Source: Candidatus Bruticola papionis
GTDB taxonomy: Bacteria; Vulcanimicrobiota; Xenobia; Xenobiales; Xenobiaceae
Assembly: GCA_002407045.1 (NCBI GenBank)
Contig: DHKB01000060.1
Coordinates: 33,460 to 57,480, forward strand
Length of the DNA: 24,021 nt
Reading direction: 5' to 3'
The notes under the pieces are model-generated. The model ran no database searches, was not told the DNA's origin, and was given only the letters and a program-made list of their open reading frames with translations. Made by a program: the position numbers and the translations under genes. Shown here piece after piece: positions 14,211 through 21,277 of the stretch (position 1 is the stretch's first letter; each line of letters opens with the position of its first letter).

Positions 14211-14573
14211 CTAGAACTCTAAGCCCTGCTCGCGAGCACCTTCTGCCAAGGCCGCCACACGTCCATGGAACTGGTAGCCGCCACGATCGAAGACGACACT
14301 ATTGATTCCCTTTTCCTGAGCTCTCTGGGCGCAAAGCATACCTACACGCTTGGCCATCTCAGTGGGGGATACTTTCTCGTCGCGCAGCGTCTTGTCTAAA
14401 GAGCTGGCGGATACGAGGGTGTGACCAGCTTGGTCATCAATTACTTGAGCGTAAACGTGCCTGCTGGAGCGGAAAACTGCCAAGCGGGGATACTCAGCTG
14501 TACCGCTGACATTCTTGCGAATACGAGCATGGCGACGCTGGCGCAAAACGTTACGAGAAACATTATTACTCAT
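14211..14573 (-). CDS. rplR: 50S ribosomal protein L18
   Basis: L18 binds 5S rRNA together with L5 and anchors it to the large subunit. The 120-aa protein has a basic N-terminus (VLRQRRHARIRKNVSGT), then YPRLAVFRSSRHVYAQVIDD and a C-terminus with VVFDRGGYQFHGRVAALAEGARE, all diagnostic. It starts 3 nt after the rplF stop, so the genes are translationally coupled. Confidence 0.97.
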   Translation of the reverse strand: MSNNVSRNVLRQRRHARIRKNVSGTAEYPRLAVFRSSRHVYAQVIDDQAGHTLVSASSLDKTLRDEKVSPTEMAKRVGMLCAQRAQEKGINSVVFDRGGYQFHGRVAALAEGAREQGLEF

Positions 14574-14576
14574 AGC

Positions 14577-15137
14577 TTATTTACCAGTCTTTCCGGCCTT
14601 ACCAGCCTTGCGAATTACAACTTCGTCTACGTAACGAATACCTTTGCCCTTATAGGGTTCGGGACTTCTGAATTCACGAATATTAGCAGCTACTTGTCCG
14701 ACTTGCTGTTTGTCAGCACCCATAACGTGAATGCGGTTCAGCTTAGTACGAGCGTCGGACTCGACGTCAAATTCGATACCCTCGATGGGCTCGACTTCGA
14801 TGGGATGGGAGTAGCCTAAGTTAAGGGTGAGACCTTTGCCGGACTTAGCAGCGCGGTAACCAACACCGATAATGTCTAAGGATACTTTATAACCCTGGGT
14901 TACGCCGATAACCATATTATTAATGAGAGTGCGGGCCAAGCCGTGCTGGGCTTTGGTTTCGCGCTCGTCATCGGGACGGACGACTAAAATGTGGTCTCCA
15001 TCCACCCGAACTTCCAATTTATCGCTAATGGCCTGAGTGAGCTCGCCTTTGGGTCCTTTTACGCGAACCTGTCCGGGCTCAACATGCACTTCTACACCCT
15101 TGGGAAGCACGATGGGTGTTTTGCCAATTCTGGACAT
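14577..15137 (-). CDS. rplF: 50S ribosomal protein L6
   Basis: L6 lies near the factor-binding site of the large subunit. The 186-aa protein starts MSRIGKTPIVLPKGVEV, has two tandem L6 folds and the signature PEPYKGKGIRYVDEVVIRKAGK near the C-terminus. The last residues are a short Lys/Gly repeat (AGKAGKTGK). An AGGAGG SD is present, and a small ACTGC/GCAGT hairpin lies in the 49-nt spacer after rpsH. Confidence 0.97.
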   Translation of the reverse strand: MSRIGKTPIVLPKGVEVHVEPGQVRVKGPKGELTQAISDKLEVRVDGDHILVVRPDDERETKAQHGLARTLINNMVIGVTQGYKVSLDIIGVGYRAAKSGKGLTLNLGYSHPIEVEPIEGIEFDVESDARTKLNRIHVMGADKQQVGQVAANIREFRSPEPYKGKGIRYVDEVVIRKAGKAGKTGK

Positions 15138-15186
15138 GACTATTCCTCCTGCAGTACTTGTCTTGGCACTGCCGCGCAGTAATTAC

Positions 15187-15585
15187 CTACCAAACGTAGG
15201 CGAGAACTTCACCGCCGACTCCAAGTTTACGAGCCTGCTTACCAGTAATGACGCCCTTAGGAGTAGACATAACTACAGTACCTAAACCGCCATAAATACG
15301 GGGGATTTCGTTAGCTCCGACATACACCCTCAAACCAGGACGGCTGATACGCTTAATGCCGTTGATAACAGCCTCATTTTCGGGGCCGTACTTCAATTTG
15401 ATGTGGATCACGCCCTGTACGCCAGTAGAAGCGACTTGATAACTAGCGATGTAACCTTCACGCAAAAGGACTTTGGCGATCTGCTCTTTGAGCTTGGAAG
15501 CCGGAATGTCCACCTGCTCGTGAACGGCTGTATTAGCGTTCCGAATACGTGTGAGCATATCGGCAATGGGATCAGTGGTGGGCAT
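15187..15585 (-). CDS. rpsH: 30S ribosomal protein S8
   Basis: S8 is a primary 16S rRNA-binding protein and, in Escherichia coli, the repressor of the spc operon. The 132-aa protein begins MPTTDPIADMLTRIRNAN and ends with the typical STPKGVITGKQARKLGVGGE region. GGGAGG precedes ATG 15585-15583. The 83-nt spacer upstream has a GCGCT/AGCGC stem (15639-15656). Confidence 0.97.
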   Translation of the reverse strand: MPTTDPIADMLTRIRNANTAVHEQVDIPASKLKEQIAKVLLREGYIASYQVASTGVQGVIHIKLKYGPENEAVINGIKRISRPGLRVYVGANEIPRIYGGLGTVVMSTPKGVITGKQARKLGVGGEVLAYVW

Positions 15586-15668
15586 TTCTTTTCCTCCCTG
15601 TATATAAAGCCGAATCCGGCAATCCCTCCGGAGACGGCGCGCTATTTAATAAGCGCAACGAAAAAATC

Positions 15669-15854
15669 TTACCAACTGGACTTGGTGACGCCGGGGATCT
15701 GGCCCAAGTGGGCACGCTCTCTGAAGCAAATGCGGCAAAGTCCGAATTTACGGAAGTAGGCGCGAGGACGACCGCAAAGTTTGCAGCGATTGACAGCGCG
15801 AACTTTGAACTTAGGTGTTCTGGCGGCTTTTACTTCTTGTGCTGTGGTAGCCAT
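15669..15854 (-). CDS. rpsZ: 30S ribosomal protein S14 type Z
   Basis: Short zinc-binding form of S14 (61 aa) in the small-subunit head. Cys24, Cys27, Cys40 and Cys43 form the zinc site (RCKLCGRPR and LCRICFRERA), and the C-terminus GQIPGVTKSSW is canonical. This spc-located type Z form is the norm in Gram-positive bacteria. GGAGG precedes the ATG, 18 nt after the rplE stop. Often annotated rpsN. Confidence 0.97.
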   Translation of the reverse strand: MATTAQEVKAARTPKFKVRAVNRCKLCGRPRAYFRKFGLCRICFRERAHLGQIPGVTKSSW

Positions 15855-15872
15855 TAAACTTCCTCCAAAAAA

Positions 15873-16493
15873 TTACTGACGGAACGGGCAACCGAGGGCG
15901 CGCAATAAAGCAAATCCCTCTTTGTCGGTCTGGGCTGTGGTAACAACGCAGATGTCCATACCGCGAACTTTGTCGACCTTATCATAATCAATTTCAGGGA
16001 AAATGATTTGTTCTTTAAGGCCGAACGTATAGTTGCCGCGACCATCGAAAGACTTGGGAGAAATGCCCTGGAAGTCTCTGATACGAGGAAGGACTACATT
16101 GAAAACTTTCTCTAAGAAAGCCCACATAATGTCGCCGCGCAGAGTGACTTTGCAACCAATCTTGGCGCCTTCACGAAGTTTGAAGTTAGAGATAGATTTG
16201 CGAGCCTTAGTGATAACCGGAGCCTGACCAGTGATAGCGCGCATATCGGATACGGCACCTTCGAGAGACTTCGGATTGGCAATCGCTTCACCTACGCCCA
16301 TATTCACAACGACTTTTACTAAGCGAGGAATACGCATAGGGTTAGTATAGTTGAATTCTTTTTTAAGAGCAGGAACGATTTCTTCCTGATAGCTCTTCTT
16401 GAGCTTAATGTTGGCTACCGGGGGACGACCGCCAGCAGCGAACTCTTCCTTCTTTTTCTTGGGAGCAGAAGGGGCTTTTCCTTGTTTGGCCAC
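15873..16493 (-). CDS. rplE: 50S ribosomal protein L5 with N-terminal extension
   Basis: L5 binds 5S rRNA and contacts the P-site tRNA. The canonical part starts at KKSYQEEIVPALKKEFNY and includes IPRLVKVVVNMGVGEA, DMRAITGQAPVITKARKSI and FPEIDYDKVDKVRGMDI. The protein is 206 aa, about 25 longer than usual, because of a Lys/Pro/Ala-rich N-terminal extension. The start is GTG 16493-16491 with AGAGGAG upstream. No alternative start with an equally good SD was seen just before the canonical part, so the extension is probably real. A structured spacer precedes the gene. Confidence 0.96.
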   Translation of the reverse strand: MAKQGKAPSAPKKKKEEFAAGGRPPVANIKLKKSYQEEIVPALKKEFNYTNPMRIPRLVKVVVNMGVGEAIANPKSLEGAVSDMRAITGQAPVITKARKSISNFKLREGAKIGCKVTLRGDIMWAFLEKVFNVVLPRIRDFQGISPKSFDGRGNYTFGLKEQIIFPEIDYDKVDKVRGMDICVVTTAQTDKEGFALLRALGCPFRQ

Positions 16494-16509
16494 TTGAATT
16501 CTCCTCTTC

Positions 16510-16590
16510 CCGTGGATTTCCGACCCACGGTTGCTAGACAGTGTAAGTCAACCGACCTGAGCGCTTCTAGAGCGCCAAGTCAGCTGTCTA
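16510..16590 (-). promoter_or_regulatory. Two-stem structured spacer between rplX and rplE
   Basis: Minus strand: TAGACAG (16590-16584) pairs with CTGTCTA (16541-16535) and encloses GACTTG/CAGGTC and GCGCT/AGCGC helices. Next to it CCGTGG (16530-16525) pairs with CCACGG (16515-16510), just upstream of the rplE SD. In E. coli S8 represses the spc operon by binding at exactly this gene junction, so an S8 target is plausible but unproven. Confidence 0.5.
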
Positions 16591-16595
16591 ATACA

Positions 16596-16910
16596 CTAAA
16601 ACTGTTCGTGACATTTGCGGCAAACGCGATGTTTGCACTTGTCAGCGTCGATTACTACGGCGGGGCGAGTGGGCTTACCGCACTTGGGGCATACCAACAT
16701 AACGTTGCTAATGTGAATGGGCAGAGCCTTCTCAACAATAGTGCCCTGGGGGAAACGCGGGGGACGAGCCTTCATGTGGCGCTTTACTACGTTGACGCCA
16801 TCGACGGTCACTTTTTTGTCCTTGGGGTTCACTTCGAGAACCTTGCCGCGCTTGTCGGCGTATTTGCCGCAAAGGACGACTACTTCGTCATCTTTCTTTA
16901 CGTGAGCCAT
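16596..16910 (-). CDS. rplX: 50S ribosomal protein L24, zinc-ribbon form
   Basis: L24 is an assembly initiator of the large subunit with a KOW domain. The 104-aa protein has VVLCGKYADKRGKVLEVNPK at the N-terminus and IHISNVMLVCPKCGKPTR towards the end. Cys74, Cys77, Cys97 and Cys100 form a likely zinc ribbon, a form found in many Bacillota. It starts 18 nt after rplN. Confidence 0.96.
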   Translation of the reverse strand: MAHVKKDDEVVVLCGKYADKRGKVLEVNPKDKKVTVDGVNVVKRHMKARPPRFPQGTIVEKALPIHISNVMLVCPKCGKPTRPAVVIDADKCKHRVCRKCHEQF

Positions 16911-16928
16911 TATTAACTCCTTAAAAAC

Positions 16929-17297
16929 TTACAATACCTCGGGCGCTAAGGACACAATCTTCATGAATTCGCGTTCGCGAAGTTCACGAGCCACCGGCCC
17001 AAAGATACGAGTGCCGCGGGGATTAAGATCATCTTTGATCACGACAGCCGCATTCTCGTCAAATCTAATATAGGAACCATCGGGACGACGGATGGGTTTC
17101 TTTACACGAACCACTACGGCTTTGACCACGTCGCCTTTCTTAATGGCTGCTCCAGGCTGTGCCTGCTTTACGGTTGCTACGATGATATCGCCAACACTTG
17201 CATAAGTAGTTGTAGAGCCACCGAGAACTCGGATACAGAGGAGCTCGCGTGCGCCGGAATTGTCAGCGACTCTGAGCCTGCTCTCCTGCTGGATCAT
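16929..17297 (-). CDS. rplN: 50S ribosomal protein L14
   Basis: L14 sits at the intersubunit face of the large subunit. The 122-aa protein begins MIQQESRLRVADNSGAREL and contains VGDIIVATVKQAQPGAAIKKGDVVKAVVVR (residues 36-65) and ends with GPVARELREREFMKIVSLAPEVL, so it is complete. AGGAG precedes the ATG. The 83-nt spacer after rpsQ carries an ACGGCG/CGCCGT stem (17322-17355). Confidence 0.97.
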   Translation of the reverse strand: MIQQESRLRVADNSGARELLCIRVLGGSTTTYASVGDIIVATVKQAQPGAAIKKGDVVKAVVVRVKKPIRRPDGSYIRFDENAAVVIKDDLNPRGTRIFGPVARELREREFMKIVSLAPEVL

Positions 17298-17380
17298 TGT
17301 GTTACTCCTTTAATTCTCTGCACGGCGCAATCCCCATACCCGGGCGTTCCGCCGTATTAGCAAAAAAAAGTCAGAAAATA

Positions 17381-17641
17381 CTAACGGGCTTTCTCGACGA
17401 TTTCAACCAAACGCCAGCACTTCATCTTTGAATAGGGTCTGGTTTCCTGAATCTTTACGATATCGCCTTTACCGCATTCGTTGTTCTCATCATGAGCGTG
17501 GAATTTCTTGCTCTTGTGGATGAACTTCTTGTAAATGGGGTGCGCGAACTGACGGGTAACTTTGACTACGATGGTCTTATCGCCAGCGCTACTGATAACT
17601 TCGCCAATTCTTACTTTGCGAATTCCGCGTTCTTCGTTCAT
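17381..17641 (-). CDS. rpsQ: 30S ribosomal protein S17
   Basis: S17, an OB-fold primary 16S rRNA-binding protein of 86 aa. It has RKVRIGEVISSAGDKTIVVKV, then KKFHAHDENNECGKGDIVKI and ETRPYSKMKCWRLVEIVEKAR. Its ATG overlaps the rpmC stop by one nucleotide (TAATG), which indicates translational coupling. Confidence 0.97.
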   Translation of the reverse strand: MNEERGIRKVRIGEVISSAGDKTIVVKVTRQFAHPIYKKFIHKSKKFHAHDENNECGKGDIVKIQETRPYSKMKCWRLVEIVEKAR

Positions 17642-17853
17642 TACTTGCTCTCCTTAAGCTCGAGCTCACGGATAACGGTGTGAATTCTAGCGATCTGCTT
17701 TTTCACTTGACCTACCCGAGAGACATCCTGCAAATGACCCGTAGCCAATTGAAAGCGGAGGTTAAACAACTCTTGCTTGGCATCTACTAAACGTCCACGG
17801 AGAACAGCCAAACCCAGCTTCCTCAAGCCAGCGCGTTCTTCTTTCAGCTTCAT
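17641..17853 (-). CDS. rpmC: 50S ribosomal protein L29
   Basis: L29, a two-helix protein near the exit tunnel, 70 aa. The motif ELFNLRFQLATGHLQDVSRV followed by KKQIARIHTVIREL is diagnostic. The start ATG lies 2 nt after the rplP stop and the gene overlaps rpsQ by one nucleotide. It has a basic N-terminus with no other unusual feature. Confidence 0.96.
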   Translation of the reverse strand: MKLKEERAGLRKLGLAVLRGRLVDAKQELFNLRFQLATGHLQDVSRVGQVKKQIARIHTVIRELELKESK

Positions 17854-17855
17854 AA

Positions 17856-18278
17856 TTATTCACCACCCAATCTTTCACGGGTAACAAAGCGGGTTTTCAT
17901 AGGGAGCTTGTGAGCGGCTAAACGCATAGCTTCACGAGCTACATCTTCAGGGACTCCCGCAACTTCAAACAATACTCTGCCGGTATGCACAACGGCTACC
18001 CAAAAATCAGGAGCACCTTTACCGGAACCCATACGAGTTTCAGCGGGCTTCTTAGTTGCCGATTTATCAGGGAAAACTTTAATCCAGACTTTACCACCGC
18101 GTTTGATGAAACGCGTCATAGCGACACGAGCGGCCTCGATCTGCCTGTCGGTCACCCAACAAGGCTCAAGGCTCTGGATCCCATACTCACCAAAGGCCAC
18201 GGTATTACCGCGCTGGGCCTTTCCTGTCATACGGCCACGGTGCGTCTTACGATACTTAACCCTCTTGGGGCTTAACAT
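17856..18278 (-). CDS. rplP: 50S ribosomal protein L16
   Basis: L16 helps shape the A-site tRNA binding region of the large subunit. The 140-aa protein begins MLSPKRVKYRKTHRGRMTG and has FGEYGIQSLEPCWVTDRQIE, GKGAPDFWVAVVHTGRVLFE and a complete C-terminus. I chose ATG 18278-18276 with GGAGG 8 nt upstream; the longer ORF would add 18 atypical residues that overlap a promoter. It is separated from rpsC by 113 nt, unusually far for this gene pair. Confidence 0.97.
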   Translation of the reverse strand: MLSPKRVKYRKTHRGRMTGKAQRGNTVAFGEYGIQSLEPCWVTDRQIEAARVAMTRFIKRGGKVWIKVFPDKSATKKPAETRMGSGKGAPDFWVAVVHTGRVLFEVAGVPEDVAREAMRLAAHKLPMKTRFVTRERLGGE

Positions 18279-18304
18279 AATCCTATCCTCCACGCGATCG
18301 TAAC

Positions 18305-18349
18305 TGCAAAATGCTGGACTAGTATAAAACATAGATCCAACTTTTGCAA
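18305..18349 (-). promoter_or_regulatory. Sigma-70 promoter upstream of rplP with overlapping inverted repeat
   Basis: Minus strand TTGCAA (18349-18344), exact 17-nt spacer, TATACT (18326-18321). An imperfect inverted repeat, TGCAAAA-(G)TTGGA and TCCAGCA-TTTTGCA, flanks the promoter core (18348-18336 and 18318-18305) and could act as an operator or as an RNA stem in readthrough transcripts. Confidence 0.7.
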
Positions 18350-18391
18350 GTTACGTGCGAAAAAACTTAGCGTCTTGTTGTAAACAGTTTG

Positions 18392-19021
18392 TTAGCGCTT
18401 GGACAAAATGTCGCCGCGATAGATCCAAACTTTTACACCAATCACACCGTAAGTGGTGTTAGCTTCTTTAATAGAGTAGTCTACATCAGCTCTCAAGGTG
18501 TGCAGAGGCACTTTACCATTGAAAGTACGCTCGGTACGAGCGATTTCGCTTCCGCCCAAACGGCCGGAAACCTGAATGCGGATGCCCTTAGCTCCAGCTT
18601 TCATAACACGCTGAGCAGCTTGCTTCATAGCGCGACGGAAAGTCACACGCTTTACCAAAGCGTCAGCAATGTTCTCGGCGACCAAAGAAGCCTCAAGTTC
18701 ATGCTGGTTGATTTCCTGGATGGAAATCTTGACGGACTTGGAAGTCATCTTCTCGAGACGACTGCGAAGGTCATCAATACCGGCGCCTTTTTTACCGATT
18801 ACCAAACCGGGCTTGGCGGTGTTGACGATGACGTGCACTTTGCTGGCACGCTCGATCTCGACTTTGGTTACGCCAGCGTTCTTATGGAACTTGGTGATGA
18901 AGTCGCGGATACGTATATCTTCACGCAGCCAATTGGCATACTCTTTCTGACTGTACCAACGAGAGTCCCAGCCTCTGATGATGCCAACACGCAAACCATT
19001 GGGATGAATCTTCTGACCCAT
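18392..19021 (-). CDS. rpsC: 30S ribosomal protein S3
   Basis: S3, at the mRNA entry of the small subunit. The 209-aa protein starts MGQKIHPNGLRVGIIRGWDS, has the type-II KH domain with GxxG loop (VIGKKGAGIDDLR) and the C-terminal S3 domain with RIQVSGRLGGSEIARTE. Its ATG overlaps the rplV stop by one nucleotide. It ends 113 nt before rplP, with a promoter in that gap. Confidence 0.97.
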   Translation of the reverse strand: MGQKIHPNGLRVGIIRGWDSRWYSQKEYANWLREDIRIRDFITKFHKNAGVTKVEIERASKVHVIVNTAKPGLVIGKKGAGIDDLRSRLEKMTSKSVKISIQEINQHELEASLVAENIADALVKRVTFRRAMKQAAQRVMKAGAKGIRIQVSGRLGGSEIARTERTFNGKVPLHTLRADVDYSIKEANTTYGVIGVKVWIYRGDILSKR

Positions 19022-19407
19022 TAGTGTACATTCTCCTTCTCTTTGACAACGACGGTGATGTGACTAGTTCTCTTGTGGAGCTGACTAGCACGACCGCGAG
19101 AGCGAGGGAGCCAACCTTTACCGGTGGGGCCTTCATCTACGAAAGCGCGATAAACAACGAGTTTGTCGGCATCGAGACCGTGGTTGTTTACAGCATTAGC
19201 CATAGCGGACTCTAAAACTTTAAGCATGGTGCCAGCAGCGCGCTTATTAGTGAAGCGCAGCATGTTAACAGCAGCCACGGCGGGCTTGTTATAAATAGCC
19301 TGAGCGCAAAGGCGCAATTTGCGCGGGGTCATGTGGACGTACTTAGCAACAGCTCTAACCGTTAATTCTTCGGTCTTGGCGGCTGCTTCTGAACCTTTAA
19401 CTGCCAT
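19021..19407 (-). CDS. rplV: 50S ribosomal protein L22
   Basis: L22 lines the peptide exit tunnel with its long beta hairpin. The 128-aa protein has AVAKYVHMTPRKLRLCAQAI, a core typical of L22, and the hairpin tip region GPTGKGWLPRSRGRASQLHK, then KRTSHITVVVKE. About 15 residues (AVKGSEAAAKTEELTV) extend the N-terminus beyond the usual start. GGAGG lies 4 nt before ATG 19407-19405. Confidence 0.96.
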   Translation of the reverse strand: MAVKGSEAAAKTEELTVRAVAKYVHMTPRKLRLCAQAIYNKPAVAAVNMLRFTNKRAAGTMLKVLESAMANAVNNHGLDADKLVVYRAFVDEGPTGKGWLPRSRGRASQLHKRTSHITVVVKEKENVH

Positions 19408-19439
19408 AATTCCTCCAAGAATTTTCCTATAAGCCAGAA

Positions 19440-19733
19440 TTACTTCTTAGCGACTTTGCTCTTCTTCTCAGCTTTGCCGCCGGCGTGACCGCGGAACAGT
19501 CTGGTGGGAGCGAACTCACCCAACTTGTGACCGACCATCTCTTCAGCAACGTAAACAGAGACATGAGTACGGCCGTTATGAACGGCGATGGTGTGACCAA
19601 TCATCTCAGGGGTGATGGTGCTGGCACGAGACCAGGTTTTTACCAAATTTTTCTGGTTACTGGCGTTGAGTTTTTCAATCTTCTTCTGAAGATGTTCAGC
19701 CACGAATGGGCCTTTTTTCACTGAACGTGACAT
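19440..19733 (-). CDS. rpsS: 30S ribosomal protein S19
   Basis: S19 of the small-subunit head, in complex with S13. The 97-aa protein starts MSRSVKKGPFVAEHLQKKIE and contains TWSRASTITPEMIGHTIAVH and GHKLGEFAPTRLFRGHAG. The Lys-rich end (KAEKKSKVAKK) is normal. The spacer after rplB forms a strong hairpin (19750-19779): AGGTAC and GGCCT pair with AGGCC and GTACCT. Confidence 0.97.
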   Translation of the reverse strand: MSRSVKKGPFVAEHLQKKIEKLNASNQKNLVKTWSRASTITPEMIGHTIAVHNGRTHVSVYVAEEMVGHKLGEFAPTRLFRGHAGGKAEKKSKVAKK

Positions 19734-19749
19734 CTAAATCCTCCATAAA

Positions 19750-19779
19750 TGAGGTACGGGCCTAGATAAGGCCAAGTAC
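19750..19779 (-). promoter_or_regulatory. Hairpin in rplB-rpsS spacer
   Basis: Minus strand AGGTAC-TT-GGCCT, TATCT loop, AGGCC-C-GTACCT: 11 pairs in two helices, ending just upstream of the rpsS GGAGG. No T-run, so not a terminator. Confidence 0.55.
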
Positions 19780-19792
19780 CTAGCTGACCTTA

Positions 19793-20617
19793 CTAGCAGC
19801 CGCGACGTCTCACAATCATCTTGTCGCCAGGCTGTCTTCTGCGGGTCTTCAAACCGTAAGTGGGCTTACCCCAAGGAGTTGTGCTGGGACGGCCAGGGGT
19901 AGACCTAGCTTCACCACCACCATGGGGATGGTCACATGGGTTGGTAGCCACACCACGGATGTGGGGTCTCTTACCCATCCAGCGAGAGCGACCGGCTTTA
20001 CCGATCATCATGTTTTCGTGGTCAACGTTGCCCACCTGGCCAACGGTAGCGCGGCAGGTGATAGGCACTTTACGTACTTCAGAAGAAGGCAGACGCAAGA
20101 GAGCGAAACGACCCTCTTTAGCCATCAACTGAGCAGAGGAACCGGCAGAGCGGGCCATCTGAGCACCGCGACCGGGTTTCAATTCGACGTTATGTACAAT
20201 AGTACCAATAGGCATGCTCTGAAGCATCATGGCATTGCCGACTTTAATATCTTGAGCGTCGCCGGAAATAACCTTGTCGCCGACTTTCATATTGTTGGCG
20301 GCCAAGATATAGCGCTTCTCACCATCAACGTAGTTGAGAAGAGCGATATGAGCAGAGCGGTTAGGATCGTACTCAATAGTAGCTACGCGAGCGGGGATGT
20401 TGTCTTTATCACGACGCCAGTCGATGATACGATACTGACGCTTGTGACCGCCGCCGCGATGACGAGCGGTAACGCGGCCCTGAGCATTGCGGCCGGCAGT
20501 TACTTTGTGAGGAGCGAGCAAAGACTCCTCAGGCTTGCACTTGCTTAAATTGCTGTTGTCCATCACCGACATAAAACGGCGACCGTTAGTAGTCGGCTTA
20601 TAAAGTCTGGTTGGCAC
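19793..20617 (-). CDS. rplB: 50S ribosomal protein L2
   Basis: L2 is needed for subunit association and peptidyl-transferase activity. The 274-aa protein has HKVTAGRNAQGRVTARHRGG, VATIEYDPNRSAHIALLNY and the C-terminal segment ATNPCDHPHGGGEARSTPGR, which holds the conserved His near the catalytic centre. It starts with GTG 20617-20615 with GGAG 7 nt upstream. It is preceded by its own promoter, internal terminator and structured leader, an unusual break within the S10 block. Confidence 0.97.
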   Translation of the reverse strand: MPTRLYKPTTNGRRFMSVMDNSNLSKCKPEESLLAPHKVTAGRNAQGRVTARHRGGGHKRQYRIIDWRRDKDNIPARVATIEYDPNRSAHIALLNYVDGEKRYILAANNMKVGDKVISGDAQDIKVGNAMMLQSMPIGTIVHNVELKPGRGAQMARSAGSSAQLMAKEGRFALLRLPSSEVRKVPITCRATVGQVGNVDHENMMIGKAGRSRWMGKRPHIRGVATNPCDHPHGGGEARSTPGRPSTTPWGKPTYGLKTRRRQPGDKMIVRRRGC

Positions 20618-20632
20618 TTAAGTTCTCCTTCC

Positions 20633-20686
20633 GCGGGTATACGCTAACTACCAAAGCCATAAAGTTTGGTAGCCATTTGCACCCGC
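20633..20686 (-). promoter_or_regulatory. Structured rplB leader next to the start codon
   Basis: Minus strand GCGGGT (20686-20681) pairs with ACCCGC (20638-20633) and encloses a perfect 8-bp hairpin CTACCAAA/TTTGGTAG (20672-20665 with 20655-20648). The SD and GTG follow at once. This suggests an r-protein-responsive leader; the ligand is unknown. Confidence 0.5.
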
Positions 20687-20689
20687 AAC

Positions 20690-20750
20690 TGAGGTTTCAC
20701 AAAAAAAAATCGCTCCCATCATCTACCATAAGATGGAGGGAGAAACCTCA
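20690..20750 (-). promoter_or_regulatory. Leader terminator enclosed by 9-bp stem (putative attenuator)
   Basis: Minus strand: TGAGGTTTC (20750-20742) and GAAACCTCA (20698-20690) are perfect complements. Between them CTCCC/GGGAG plus CATCT/AGATG form a hairpin (20742-20713) followed by nine T (20709-20701). Thus a full intrinsic terminator lies between the promoter and rplB, flanked by sequences able to pair only once polymerase has read through. Confidence 0.6.
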
Positions 20751-20769
20751 TAGCCATGCTTGGCAATTT

Positions 20770-20799
20770 AAGCATAAAAATGTCAATTTTTCAAGAGCA
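20770..20799 (-). promoter_or_regulatory. Putative promoter of the rplB unit
   Basis: Minus strand TTGAAA, 17-nt spacer, TTAAAT with TGC directly upstream (extended -10). A perfect TTGACA lies inside the spacer but has no -10 at a proper distance. The position after the rplW terminator and before the attenuator fits a promoter. Confidence 0.5.
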
Positions 20800-20876
20800 T
20801 ATATGGCAAACAAAGGCCTTTTTAAAGCTTTTTCCTCCTTTTTATGCAATTATGTCTTTATGTTTACATTTTAAAC

Positions 20877-20913
20877 AAAAAAAAAGACAGACCAGACACA
20901 AATCTGATCTGCC
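20877..20913 (-). terminator. Rho-independent terminator after rplW
   Basis: Minus strand GGCAGATCAGA / TCTGGTCTGTC, 11 pairs with G-U wobbles and a 6-nt loop, followed by nine T. It lies 25 nt after the rplW stop and ends a tuf/rpsJ-rplW transcript. Confidence 0.85.
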
Positions 20914-20938
20914 CTTTCTCTTCCATTAGAATGAGATA

Positions 20939-21277
20939 TTAGTTCTCAAACAAAGGAGCGCCAGCTACTTCAATCTTGTCGCCAGCCTTGATAGAAACAT
21001 AGGCCTTCTTGTAATCAGGGCGTTTGCCATAAACGCGACCGCGTCTCTTGACTTTGCCTCTCATGCGAACGGTCGTCACTTTGGTGACGGTAACGTTGAA
21101 CATGGACTCTACGGCGTTGCGGATGTCAAACTTGTTGGCTTTAAGATCTACCAAGAAGGTATACTTATTGTCAGCATGCTGCTCCATGCTCTTCTCGGTG
21201 ATGAGGGGGCGAAGGAGCACGTCGTGAGTGCTATAGCGGAGATTGTGTACGCTGCTGGTAATCTTCTGAGTAGCCAT
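20939..21277 (-). CDS. rplW: 50S ribosomal protein L23
   Basis: L23 sits at the tunnel exit and docks trigger factor and SRP. The 112-aa protein has the signature DVLLRPLITEKSMEQHADNK, then VDLKANKFDIRNAVESMFNV and RMRGKVKRRGRVYGKRPDYK. About 15 residues extend the N-terminus (MATQKITSSVHNLRYS). Its ATG overlaps the rplD stop by one nucleotide (TAATG). A strong terminator follows. Confidence 0.97.
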   Translation of the reverse strand: MATQKITSSVHNLRYSTHDVLLRPLITEKSMEQHADNKYTFLVDLKANKFDIRNAVESMFNVTVTKVTTVRMRGKVKRRGRVYGKRPDYKKAYVSIKAGDKIEVAGAPLFEN

